From NCBI GenBank assembly GCA_910578975.1, contig CAJTRZ010000004.1, positions 124,001 through 188,000 of the forward strand: a stretch of DNA of 64,000 bases. Direction: 5' to 3'. Source of the stretch: an uncultured Eubacterium sp. Lineage in GTDB: Bacteria > Bacillota > Clostridia > Lachnospirales > Lachnospiraceae. Below, piece by piece: positions 1 to 8,312 of the stretch; the first letter of the stretch is position 1, and each line of letters starts with the position of its first letter. The position numbers were made by a program, and so were the translations under genes. The notes under the pieces were generated by a model. It had not been told where the DNA came from, searched no databases, and saw nothing but the letters and a program-made list of their open reading frames with translations.

Positions 1-1
1 A

Positions 2-838
2 GGAAATATACAGCTGGCATTAATTATGGGAGCGATTGCAGCAGCAACAGACCCAGCAGCGACGATACTGGTTGCCAGACAGTATAAAGCAAATGGTATT
101 GTCACAAAGACTTTGATACCGGTTGTAGCCATTGATGATGCAACAGCATTGATGTCCTATGGCATCTGTGTAGCTTTGGCAAGAACGTTGACAGGGCAGG
201 TCAGCCTTATGACATTTATTGAGCCGATTAAGGAAATATTTGGTTCGCTTGCTTTTGGTATTATTTTAGGAATTATTTTTGCTATACTAATTAAGTATTT
301 TACAGGCAGAGGAAACAGGCTTGCCATTACGATAGCAATGGTTTCTTTCTGTGTGGCAGTGTCCCATATTGAGGTGCTTAGCTTTTCACCACTTCTTGCA
401 TGTATGGCATTAAGTATTACCGTTGTGAACATATCTCACAACTGGGGACCGGTATTTGACCAGATGGATCGAATGACCCCACCACTGTTTATGTTGTTTT
501 TCTTTGTGACAGGTGCAGGAATGGATATATCCATTCTGCCAAAGGTTGGCCTGATTGGAGTGGTTTACATAATTGTCAGAGTTATTGGAAAAATGCTTGG
601 GGCGTTTATTGGTGGAAGGATATCTCATGCTGCTTCGGATGTTCAAAAATATTTAGGGATTGGATTGATTCCGCAGGCAGGTGTGGCAATCGGACTGGCT
701 ATGATGTGTGGTTCGGTAGTTCCGGAATATGCTAATGAAATTACAGCAGTTGTTGTATGTGGAACGATCATTTATGAATTGATTGGACCGATATTGACGA
801 AAGTGATGCTGGTAAAAATTGGAGAGATTAAGGCGTAG
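2..838 (+). CDS. Cation:proton antiporter, CPA family (5' end outside window)
   Basis: C-terminal part of an integral membrane Na+/H+ or K+/H+ exchanger. The frame is already open at the first bases, so the start lies upstream of the window. Visible motifs are the ATDPAAT stretch just inside the window and AIDDAT about 30 residues later; a paired acidic motif of this kind is typical of ion-binding helices in monovalent cation/proton antiporters (PF00999). The rest is a run of hydrophobic helices, including a glycine-rich segment near the C terminus (QAGVAIGLAMM). An intrinsic terminator follows at once, so it ends its transcription unit. Ion specificity cannot be read from this fragment. Confidence 0.85.
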   Translation, partial: GNIQLALIMGAIAAATDPAATILVARQYKANGIVTKTLIPVVAIDDATALMSYGICVALARTLTGQVSLMTFIEPIKEIFGSLAFGIILGIIFAILIKYFTGRGNRLAITIAMVSFCVAVSHIEVLSFSPLLACMALSITVVNISHNWGPVFDQMDRMTPPLFMLFFFVTGAGMDISILPKVGLIGVVYIIVRVIGKMLGAFIGGRISHAASDVQKYLGIGLIPQAGVAIGLAMMCGSVVPEYANEITAVVVCGTIIYELIGPILTKVMLVKIGEIKA

Positions 839-841
839 ATG

Positions 842-876
842 AAAAAATAACAGTGGCTTTGGCTGCTGTTATTTTT
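842..876 (+). terminator. Intrinsic terminator after the antiporter
   Basis: Stem AAAAATAACAG against CTGTTATTTTT around a short GC-containing loop, with the T-run forming the 3' side, directly after the antiporter stop codon. Confidence 0.75.
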
Positions 877-940
877 ACAAACAGGCTATTGTAAGAGGAA
901 ATGTTAGTGGAATTAAGGTTTATAAAGAAAGGGACAGAAG

Positions 941-1585
941 ATGAAAAATACAAAATATACCAGAGGAAGAAAAAGGAAAAATAAGTATAAGCGATGGATA
1001 ATTGCTTTTATAATTTTAATAGTCTTGGTAATAGTAGGAGTATGGGGAGGAGGATTTGTGAAAGACAGACTGCAAGTTCAAAACCTTGGAAAGACAAAAT
1101 CCCCAGAATGGATTGATAAGCAGATTATAGAGAAGGATGGAGTATCACGAAATGGAAAGAAATTAAGTCGTGTAAAAGACATTGTCATTCATTATGTAGG
1201 AAATCCTGGAAGTACTGCTCAGGGGAATCATGATTTTTATGTGAGTCCTCAATCTAGTGTAAGTTCTCATTTTATTGTAGGATTAAAAGGGGAGATTATT
1301 CAGTGTATTCCGCTCAATGAAATGTCGGCTGCAAGTAACTGGAGAAATAATGATACGATTTCTATTGAGGTGTGTCATTCTGATGATAGTGGAAAATTTA
1401 ATAAAAAAACATACCAGTCTTTAGTAAAATTGACAGCATGGCTTTTAGAGAGATGTGATTTGAGAGAGAAGCATATTATCAGGCATTATGATATTACAGG
1501 CAAAGAATGTCCACGTTATTACGTAAGGCATGAGGACAAGTGGAAAAAGTTTAAAGAGGATGTGAAAAAATATAGAGAAAAGTAA
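941..1585 (+). CDS. Membrane-anchored N-acetylmuramoyl-L-alanine amidase
   Basis: Cell-wall hydrolase of the amidase_2/PGRP type, predicted to cut the bond between N-acetylmuramic acid and the stem peptide outside the membrane. The first 20 residues are strongly basic, followed by one hydrophobic helix at about 21-42 that should act as a signal anchor. The catalytic domain covers about 60-212: a zinc-ligand histidine in VIHYVGNP and a second histidine and cysteine in RHYDITGKECPRYY, as in clostridial amidases. The start has a ribosome binding site (AAAGGGA). It stands alone between two terminators. A spore- or phage-related role is possible but nothing nearby points to one. Confidence 0.88.
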   Translation: MKNTKYTRGRKRKNKYKRWIIAFIILIVLVIVGVWGGGFVKDRLQVQNLGKTKSPEWIDKQIIEKDGVSRNGKKLSRVKDIVIHYVGNPGSTAQGNHDFYVSPQSSVSSHFIVGLKGEIIQCIPLNEMSAASNWRNNDTISIEVCHSDDSGKFNKKTYQSLVKLTAWLLERCDLREKHIIRHYDITGKECPRYYVRHEDKWKKFKEDVKKYREK

Positions 1586-1591
1586 AGAAAA

Positions 1592-1638
1592 GAACAGCCG
1601 AGCGATTTTTTTGGTAAAATTAAGCGGCTGTTTTGTTA
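1592..1638. terminator. Terminator between convergent genes
   Basis: Stem AACAGCCG/CGGCTGTT with a long AT-rich loop and a T-rich 3' flank. It lies between the amidase (plus strand) and the membrane protein on the minus strand and can serve the amidase; its flank on the other strand is also T-rich. Confidence 0.7.
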
Positions 1639-1667
1639 TTTAGGAAAACGAAAGGTAGAAGTTTGTG

Positions 1668-2213
1668 TCATGCAACGTAGTAATATTGGTAGTGGCCGAC
1701 ATCATGTATACGTTCTACATAGATGGTCTGCCCTTCCTTAATGCAGGAAAAAGCGATAGGACCACGTACCCATACTCGGTCCATAATAAAAGTTCCATCA
1801 GGCAGTTCGCAAACCAGATATTTGTATTTGACTCTGATATTTATATATTTCACAATTTCGTCAACAACAATCTTTTTCTTTACAGTAAGTTTTGAGACGT
1901 TGGCTTTTTTCATATTGAAAATCACTCTTGTCTTAAAAAGCAGTTGCAAAAAAGATAAAATATTGATTCCAACAAATGCAGAGATTCCATATATTAATAA
2001 TCGCTCGATTGTATCATGTTCTCCGAACATATTTGGTATGGTCTGTCTTGCGATTAGCTGGAAAGTAATAATAGTACCGATGATTGCAAATGTTATTAAA
2101 AATCTTTTCAACCAACATTTGCGAATATGTTGATTTTGAAAGATTCGGATTTCTTTTCGTTCTGCTTCTGTTGGTGTATGAAAATCTACATCATATAAAT
2201 AAAGACTCTGCAT
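1668..2213 (-). CDS. Hypothetical membrane protein, two TM helices
   Basis: I do not recognise a family. The frame is open further upstream, but the ATG at 2211-2213 is the better start because GGGAGA lies just before it; the predicted product is about 181 residues. It has a charged N terminus, hydrophobic helices at about 36-56 and 72-93, a basic segment, and a C-terminal soluble part rich in beta-forming residues (YKYLVCELPDGTF, then GQTIYVERIHDVGHYQYY), which looks like a small beta-barrel domain. It is divergent from uvrB and shares the 240-base region holding the SOS box, so damage control of this gene is conceivable but unproven. Confidence 0.6.
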   Translation of the reverse strand: MQSLYLYDVDFHTPTEAERKEIRIFQNQHIRKCWLKRFLITFAIIGTIITFQLIARQTIPNMFGEHDTIERLLIYGISAFVGINILSFLQLLFKTRVIFNMKKANVSKLTVKKKIVVDEIVKYINIRVKYKYLVCELPDGTFIMDRVWVRGPIAFSCIKEGQTIYVERIHDVGHYQYYYVA

Positions 2214-2338
2214 TATATTTTCTCCCGATTGTCTGTTATAGTAATGTAATAAAGATTTCTCTTTTTTTGACTTAAAAGCATTATAACTGAATTTTATGAG
2301 AAATAAAAGTAAATACTGAGTAATAGGAATATCAAGAA

Positions 2339-2352
2339 AGAACATTTGTTCT
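2339..2352. promoter_or_regulatory. LexA (SOS) box upstream of uvrB
   Basis: AGAAC-ATTT-GTTCT has perfect arms and matches the Gram-positive LexA/DinR core GAAC-N4-GTTC. It overlaps a plausible promoter: TTGTTC at 2347-2352, a 16-base spacer, and TATATT at 2369-2374. uvrB and uvrA are classic SOS genes in this group, which supports the call. Confidence 0.75.
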
Positions 2353-2450
2353 AATTTTGCTATACATTTATATTTTTATATGATAAAATAGTTTGAGATT
2401 TACATTGAGTTTATTATAAGATATCTTTTGGTGGAAACGGAGGTATTGAT

Positions 2451-4430
2451 GTGGATAGTTTTAAATTACATTCAGAATATAAGCCTACCGGTGACCAGCC
2501 GCAAGCGATTCAAGAGTTGGTAGAAGGTTTCAAGAATGGCAACCAGTTTCAGACGTTACTGGGTGTTACTGGTTCAGGTAAGACTTTTACAATGGCAAAT
2601 GTTATTGAACAATTAAATAAACCAACATTGATTATTGCACATAATAAGACGTTAGCGGCACAGCTTTATGGCGAGTTCAAGGAATTTTTTCCAGAAAATG
2701 CGGTAGAGTATTTTGTCTCCTATTATGATTATTATCAGCCGGAGGCGTATGTACCGAGTACGGATACGTATATTGAGAAGGATTCAGCCATTAATGATGA
2801 GATTGATAAGCTGCGTCATTCTGCTACGATGGCACTGATGGAGCGAAAGGATGTTATTATTGTTTCATCGGTTTCCTGTATTTATGGACTGGGTGATCCG
2901 ATTGATTACAAGAATATGGTAGTTTCTTTACGTCCGGGAACTATTCGGGACAGAGATGATATTATTCATAAGTTGATTGAGATACAATATGACAGAAATG
3001 ATATGGATTTTAAGCGTGGCACATTCAGAGTGCGTGGAGAGAATTTAGAAGTATTTCCTGCATCTTATACAGACAGTGCTGTGCGTATTGAGTTTTTTGA
3101 TGATGAGATAGAGCGTATTACAGAGATTGATTCACTGACAGGAGAGGTACGCCATGAGCTGGAACATGTGGCGATTTTTCCGAATTCCCACTATGTAGTG
3201 GCACCGGAGAAGATGGAGCGTGCTATTAAGGATATTGAAAAAGAATTGGCAGAGCAGGTGGCATACTTTAAGTCGGAGGACAAGCTGATAGAAGCACAGC
3301 GTATTGCAGAGCGTACGAATTTTGATATGGAGATGCTGAGGGAGACAGGAATATGTTCCGGGATAGAGAACTATTCAAGGCATATGGCAGGACTCGAGCC
3401 GGGGGCTACACCACATACTTTAATAGAGTATTTTGGAGATGATTTTTTGATTATTGTAGACGAAAGCCACATTACGATACCGCAGGTGCGTGGAATGTAT
3501 AATGGCGACCAGTCAAGAAAGGGTACACTGGTAGATTTTGGATTCCGACTGCCTTCTGCAAAGGACAACCGTCCTTTGAAATTTGAAGAGTTTGAAGGAA
3601 TGATAGATCAGATGCTTTTTGTATCTGCAACTCCGAATGTTTATGAGAATGAACATGAACTGCTCAGGACAGAACAGATTATCAGACCGACAGGGCTGTT
3701 AGATCCTGAAATCAGTGTACGACCGATAGAGGGGCAGATTGATGATTTGATTTCAGAGATTAATAAAGAAGTTGAGAAGAAAAACAAGGTGCTTGTTACT
3801 ACACTGACGAAACGTATGGCAGAGGATTTAACAGACTATATGCGTGATGTTGGTATCAGAGTAAAGTATCTTCATTCTGATATTGATACACTGGAACGTA
3901 CGGAGATTATTCGTGATATGCGTCTGGATGTGTTTGATGTTTTAGTGGGTATTAACTTACTTCGAGAAGGACTGGACATTCCTGAGATTAGTCTGGTAGC
4001 GATACTTGATGCAGATAAGGAAGGTTTTCTGCGTTCGGAGACATCGTTAATTCAGACGATTGGACGTGCTGCCAGAAATTCTGAGGGACATGTCATTATG
4101 TATGCTGATAATATGACGGATTCTATGGACAGAGCTATTTCAGAGACGAACCGTCGTCGTGAGATACAGCAGAAATATAATGAGGAACATGGCATTACAC
4201 CAACGACGATAAAGAAGGCAGTCAGGGAGCTTATCAGTATTTCTAAAGAGGTTGATAAGAAGATTTCTGATATTGAAAAAGACCCTGAGTCCATGGATGC
4301 GAAGGAACTTAAGAAATTAATTGAGAAGGTTGAGAAGCGTATGCAGAAGGCAGCGGCAGAGCTTGACTTTGAGACGGCGATTGAGATGCGTGAGCGCCTT
4401 GCAGAGTTAAAGCTAATGTATCATTCTTAA
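2451..4430 (+). CDS. uvrB: Excinuclease ABC subunit B
   Basis: Damage-verification helicase-like subunit of nucleotide excision repair. UvrA loads it at lesions, and it recruits UvrC for incision. The full-length 659 residues contain Walker A GVTGSGKT at about 38-45, the beta-hairpin region YYDYYQPEAYVP at 91-102, a DESH Walker B at about 337, helicase motifs in the second RecA-like half (GINLLREGLDIPE, QTIGRAARN) and a C-terminal UVR coiled coil at about 620-655 for the UvrC contact. The start is GTG with AGG-type ribosome binding bases at 2438-2443. A LexA box lies about 100 bases upstream. The last codons form one arm of a long inverted repeat. Confidence 0.98.
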   Translation: MDSFKLHSEYKPTGDQPQAIQELVEGFKNGNQFQTLLGVTGSGKTFTMANVIEQLNKPTLIIAHNKTLAAQLYGEFKEFFPENAVEYFVSYYDYYQPEAYVPSTDTYIEKDSAINDEIDKLRHSATMALMERKDVIIVSSVSCIYGLGDPIDYKNMVVSLRPGTIRDRDDIIHKLIEIQYDRNDMDFKRGTFRVRGENLEVFPASYTDSAVRIEFFDDEIERITEIDSLTGEVRHELEHVAIFPNSHYVVAPEKMERAIKDIEKELAEQVAYFKSEDKLIEAQRIAERTNFDMEMLRETGICSGIENYSRHMAGLEPGATPHTLIEYFGDDFLIIVDESHITIPQVRGMYNGDQSRKGTLVDFGFRLPSAKDNRPLKFEEFEGMIDQMLFVSATPNVYENEHELLRTEQIIRPTGLLDPEISVRPIEGQIDDLISEINKEVEKKNKVLVTTLTKRMAEDLTDYMRDVGIRVKYLHSDIDTLERTEIIRDMRLDVFDVLVGINLLREGLDIPEISLVAILDADKEGFLRSETSLIQTIGRAARNSEGHVIMYADNMTDSMDRAISETNRRREIQQKYNEEHGITPTTIKKAVRELISISKEVDKKISDIEKDPESMDAKELKKLIEKVEKRMQKAAAELDFETAIEMRERLAELKLMYHS

Positions 4431-4526
4431 ATGCTTTCATATAAAAACATGGTGATTTCCTATAGTGTTATCGTTTTTATATTTAAAGCATTCAACTATG
4501 ATACATGACTTTAACTCAGAGGCGCT
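4393..4526. repeat. Long imperfect inverted repeat covering the 3' end of uvrB
   Basis: Left arm 4393-4448 and right arm 4473-4526 are reverse complements over about 55 bases with only scattered mismatches and small gaps, around a 24-base loop. Matching blocks include AGCGCC, GAGTTAAAG, ATGTATCAT, AATGCTTT and ATATAAAAAC. The left arm includes the last 12 codons and stop of uvrB; the right arm lies in the uvrB-uvrA gap. No T-tract follows the outer stem, so it is not an ordinary terminator. It may stabilise or process the uvrB mRNA end or be a copied fragment. Confidence 0.8.
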
Positions 4527-4609
4527 GATAGTGTTGGATGCAGAGGGTGTAAATAAAAAATCTTTGAAAATAGATATTAGAAGAATAGTGTAGAAGAGAG
4601 GAAAGAGAA

Positions 4610-7453
4610 ATGGCAGGGAAGAAGTACATTAAGATACGCGGAGCGTGTGAACATAACCTGAAAAATATAGATATTGATATTCCAAGAGATGAGTTTACGG
4701 TAATTACAGGGCTTAGTGGCTCAGGAAAGTCATCTCTGGCTTTTGATACTATTTATGCTGAGGGACAGAGAAGATATATGGAGTCATTATCTTCCTATGC
4801 CAGACAGTTTTTGGGGCAGATGGAAAAACCTCAGGTGGAGAGCATTGAGGGGTTGCCACCAGCAATATCGATTGACCAGAAGTCGACGAATAGGAATCCA
4901 CGTTCTACAGTGGGAACGGTTACAGAGATTTATGATTATATGAGACTGCTTTATGCAAGAGCAGGTGTTCCGCATTGTCCGAACTGTGGTAAGGAGATTA
5001 AGAAACAGTCGATAGATGAAATTGTTGACAGAGTTTTGGCATTGCCTGAAAAAACAAAGTTCCAGATTCTGGCTCCGATTGTAAGAGGCAAGAAAGGACG
5101 CCATGAAAAGGTGTTTGAGAGTGCCAAGAAGAGTGGTTATGTGCGTGTTATTGTGGATGGTAATATGTATGAATTGTCAGAGGAAATTAAACTGGATAAA
5201 AATATTAAACACAATATTGAGATTGTGATTGACCGATTGAGTATACGTGAAGGTATTGAGAAGAGACTGACGGATTCCATTGAGAATGCGTTGAAGCTGG
5301 GGGATGGTCTGATGAACCTGGATGTGATTGGTGGGGAAACGATGACCTTTAGTCAGAATTTTGCATGTACAGACTGTGGAATCAGCATTGAAGAGATTCA
5401 GCCGAGAAGTTTCTCTTTTAATAATCCTTTTGGTGCGTGTCCGCATTGCTATGGTCTGGGATATAAGATGGAGTTTGACATTGATTTGATGATACCAGAC
5501 AAGAGCCTGAGTATTAATGAAGGTGCTATCGCGGTTTTGGGATGGCAGAGTGCCAATGATGGTAAGAGTTTCAGTAATGCAATACTTCAGGCGTTATGTA
5601 AGCGATATGGGTTTAATTTGGATACACCCTTTGAAAAATATCCAAAGAATATACAGGATATTCTAATAAACGGAACAAAGGGGGAAAAGGTTGCGGTACA
5701 TTATCAGGGACAAAGGGGAATCGGAACTTATGATATTGCATTTGAGGGATTGGTGCGTAATGTCGAGAGGCGTTACCGTGAGACCAGTGCTGAATCTACA
5801 AAAGCAGAGTATGAGACATATATGAGAATTACTCCATGTAGTACGTGTCACGGACATAAATTAAAAGCGGAGTCTCTGGCGGTAACAATAGGAGATAAAA
5901 ATATTATTGAGATGACAGAGATGTCTGTAAGAGATCTGAGAGCTTTTCTTGAGGAACTCAGGCTGACAGAAACTCAAATGGCTATCGGCAAGGAAATTTT
6001 AAAAGAGATTAAGGGCAGATTACAGTTTTTGATTGATGTGGGACTGGATTATCTTAGTTTATCCAGAGCAACAGGCACGCTGTCTGGAGGTGAGGCACAG
6101 AGAATCCGTCTGGCAACGCAGATTGGTTCCGGACTGGTAGGTGTGGCATATATTATGGACGAGCCAAGTATTGGTCTGCATCAGAATGACAATGAAAAGT
6201 TGTTGAAGACATTGCAGCATCTGAGAGATTTGGGAAATACTTTGATTGTAGTGGAGCATGATGAAGACACGATGCTGGCTGCTGATTATGTAGTGGATAT
6301 CGGTCCACGCGCCGGTGAGCATGGTGGAGAAGTCATTGCCGCTGGTACGGCAAAACAGATTATGAAAAACAGGAAATCTATTACTGGGCAATATCTTAGC
6401 GGAAAACTGCAGGTTCCTGTGCCGGAAGTTCGTCGTAAGCCGTCAGGATATATTGAGGTGAAAGGTGCACAGGAAAATAATCTGAAGAATGTGAATGTGA
6501 AAGTACCATTGGGAGTATTCACATGTGTGACTGGTGTGTCCGGCTCAGGAAAGAGTTCGCTGGTGAATGAAATTTTGTATAAGAGCCTTGCAAAACAGTT
6601 AAACAGAGCCAGAACTATTCCTGGAAAACACAAGAAAATAGAGGGTGTGGAACAGCTGGACAAGATTATTAATATTGATCAGTCTCCGATTGGAAGAACA
6701 CCACGCAGTAATCCGGCGACGTATACGGGAATGTTTGATATGATTCGTGATCTTTTTGCGGCGACCATGGATGCAAAAGAACGTGGCTATAAGAAGGGCA
6801 GATTTAGTTTTAATGTGAAAGGCGGACGTTGTGAGGCATGTTCCGGTGATGGTATTCTGAAAGTGGAGATGCATTTCCTTCCGGATGTTTATGTGCCTTG
6901 TGAGGTTTGTGGTGGAAAGCGTTATAATCGTGAAACATTAGAGGTAAAATATAAGGGTAAAAATATTTATGATGTTCTTGAGATGACTGTGGAAGAGGCT
7001 TTGAAATTTTTTGAGAATGTACCAAGAATCTATAATAAGGTTAAGACGTTATATGATGTAGGATTGGGATATATCAAACTGGGACAGCCAAGTACACAGC
7101 TGTCCGGAGGTGAGGCTCAGCGTATTAAGTTGGCGACTGAACTCAGCCGTCGCAGTACAGGAAAGACAATTTATGTACTGGATGAGCCGACAACGGGATT
7201 ACACTTTGCAGATGTTCATAAATTGGTTGAGATATTACAGAGGCTGACGGATGAAGGAAACACGGTGCTTGTAATCGAACATAATCTGGATGTTATTAAG
7301 GCAGCAGATTATATTATTGATATGGGACCGGATGGTGGTGACCGTGGTGGAACTGTGGTAGTTGCAGGAACACCAGAAGAGGTGGCTGAGCATCCAACCA
7401 GTTATACAGCAAAGTTTGTGAAGCAGATGTTAGAAAAAGGAACAGAGCAGTAG
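4610..7453 (+). CDS. uvrA: Excinuclease ABC subunit A
   Basis: Lesion-recognising ABC-type ATPase of nucleotide excision repair; it forms a dimer that loads UvrB. The 947 residues are full length. The first nucleotide-binding domain has Walker A GLSGSGKS at 34-41 and signature LSGGEAQR near 491. A CPNC zinc module starts near 123 and more cysteine pairs (CTDC, CPHC) lie near 254-282 in the insertion domain. The second domain has GVSGSGKSS near 642, the CEAC and CEVC zinc finger from about 741, and a second LSGGEAQR near 830. It has a good ribosome binding site and follows uvrB in the usual order; the 179-base gap contains the inverted repeat arm. Confidence 0.98.
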   Translation: MAGKKYIKIRGACEHNLKNIDIDIPRDEFTVITGLSGSGKSSLAFDTIYAEGQRRYMESLSSYARQFLGQMEKPQVESIEGLPPAISIDQKSTNRNPRSTVGTVTEIYDYMRLLYARAGVPHCPNCGKEIKKQSIDEIVDRVLALPEKTKFQILAPIVRGKKGRHEKVFESAKKSGYVRVIVDGNMYELSEEIKLDKNIKHNIEIVIDRLSIREGIEKRLTDSIENALKLGDGLMNLDVIGGETMTFSQNFACTDCGISIEEIQPRSFSFNNPFGACPHCYGLGYKMEFDIDLMIPDKSLSINEGAIAVLGWQSANDGKSFSNAILQALCKRYGFNLDTPFEKYPKNIQDILINGTKGEKVAVHYQGQRGIGTYDIAFEGLVRNVERRYRETSAESTKAEYETYMRITPCSTCHGHKLKAESLAVTIGDKNIIEMTEMSVRDLRAFLEELRLTETQMAIGKEILKEIKGRLQFLIDVGLDYLSLSRATGTLSGGEAQRIRLATQIGSGLVGVAYIMDEPSIGLHQNDNEKLLKTLQHLRDLGNTLIVVEHDEDTMLAADYVVDIGPRAGEHGGEVIAAGTAKQIMKNRKSITGQYLSGKLQVPVPEVRRKPSGYIEVKGAQENNLKNVNVKVPLGVFTCVTGVSGSGKSSLVNEILYKSLAKQLNRARTIPGKHKKIEGVEQLDKIINIDQSPIGRTPRSNPATYTGMFDMIRDLFAATMDAKERGYKKGRFSFNVKGGRCEACSGDGILKVEMHFLPDVYVPCEVCGGKRYNRETLEVKYKGKNIYDVLEMTVEEALKFFENVPRIYNKVKTLYDVGLGYIKLGQPSTQLSGGEAQRIKLATELSRRSTGKTIYVLDEPTTGLHFADVHKLVEILQRLTDEGNTVLVIEHNLDVIKAADYIIDMGPDGGDRGGTVVVAGTPEEVAEHPTSYTAKFVKQMLEKGTEQ

Positions 7454-7577
7454 AGAATTATGGGAAGTATGCGAATTGGCTGTATTGTGTTTTGATAGTT
7501 AAAAAAATTTTGTGAGGTTTTTATAAAAAAACGATTCATAAAAATGTTTAAATTTTATGAGTTTTAGGCAAAGTGAT

Positions 7578-8063
7578 GAAGATAAAAAAGTTGCTTGAAA
7601 ACACTTTTAATCAGGGCAGAAATATGGTAAATTTTAAGTACAAAATCAAATAAGTTTTTTATACCGAATGTTTTTACAAGGTACATTAACAGCATGTGGT
7701 ACCGGATGTCGACCCGGTAACAAAAGTATCTGAGTATAGGTAAGCAAAGGAGATTACCAATTGATATTCTGCTTATATTACAGTGGTAACGGAGAAGACT
7801 GTAAAATGAGTATTTATTGGATAAGGTATCACGGAGGATCGGAAAGGATAGATGAGTATTCAAAACGAAGGTCTGACGAGGAATGATATTTTATTTAAGC
7901 AGATATCTAAAGCCGTAAGCAGGCAGAGAAGTAAAATAAGAGGGAAACAATAGAGCCGATAATAGAAGTGAAGAATCGGATAGGAGTGATGAGAAAGTTT
8001 CCGAAGAAGAAAGAAAAGCCTGTCGTTGTTAGTGAAAAGGGTAAAAACGAGGTATTGATATAG
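7578..8063 (+). pseudogene. Decayed protein-coding gene of unknown family
   Basis: Between uvrA and guaA there is no intact gene, but one frame reads as plausible protein interrupted by stops. From about 7690 it gives segments such as DVDPVTKVSEYR, YSAYITVVTEKTVK, GITEDRKG and then, from an ATG at 7852, a 33-residue piece ending at 7953. A one-base shift near 7950 opens another segment, ending KEKPVVVSEKGKNEVLI at 8063. An upstream piece in a different frame starts with ATG at 7578 (MKIKKLLENTFNQGRN). A terminator follows the last stop immediately, as expected after a former gene. I do not recognise the family. The stretch 7454-7577 shows nothing. Confidence 0.4.
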
Positions 8064-8064
8064 G

Positions 8065-8108
8065 AGGCATCTGGTATGTAGGAATTACGTATCAGGTGTC
8101 TTTGTTTT
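8065..8108 (+). terminator. Intrinsic terminator after the decayed gene
   Basis: Left arm AGGCATCTGGTATGTA pairs along its whole length with the right arm when G-U pairs are allowed; a GGAA-type loop separates them and TTTGTTTT follows. It lies two bases after the last stop of the decayed gene. Confidence 0.75.
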
Positions 8109-8312
8109 GGGGGAGTTTGGAGATGAGATAACGGTTGTATATATTTATTTTTGCTGTGCAGGGCGTAACTGTTACTGCTAATGTAAAAAAAATGTGCTTT
8201 GTCCTTGTTTAATAAGGGAAAATGAAGTAAAATTGTAAGAGTTAATTCGACAAATTGGGTGATAAGATTGTCCGATTTGTTATATTGGTTAGAAGTGAAC
8301 TTAGGAGGAAAC

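Noticed and set aside
7564..7863. 99-codon frame on the minus strand between uvrA and guaA
   Set aside because: No ribosome site, no recognisable domain, and the plus strand of the same stretch shows a decayed gene with its terminator.
8109..8312. Purine riboswitch before guaA
   Set aside because: The conserved three-way junction sequences are absent.
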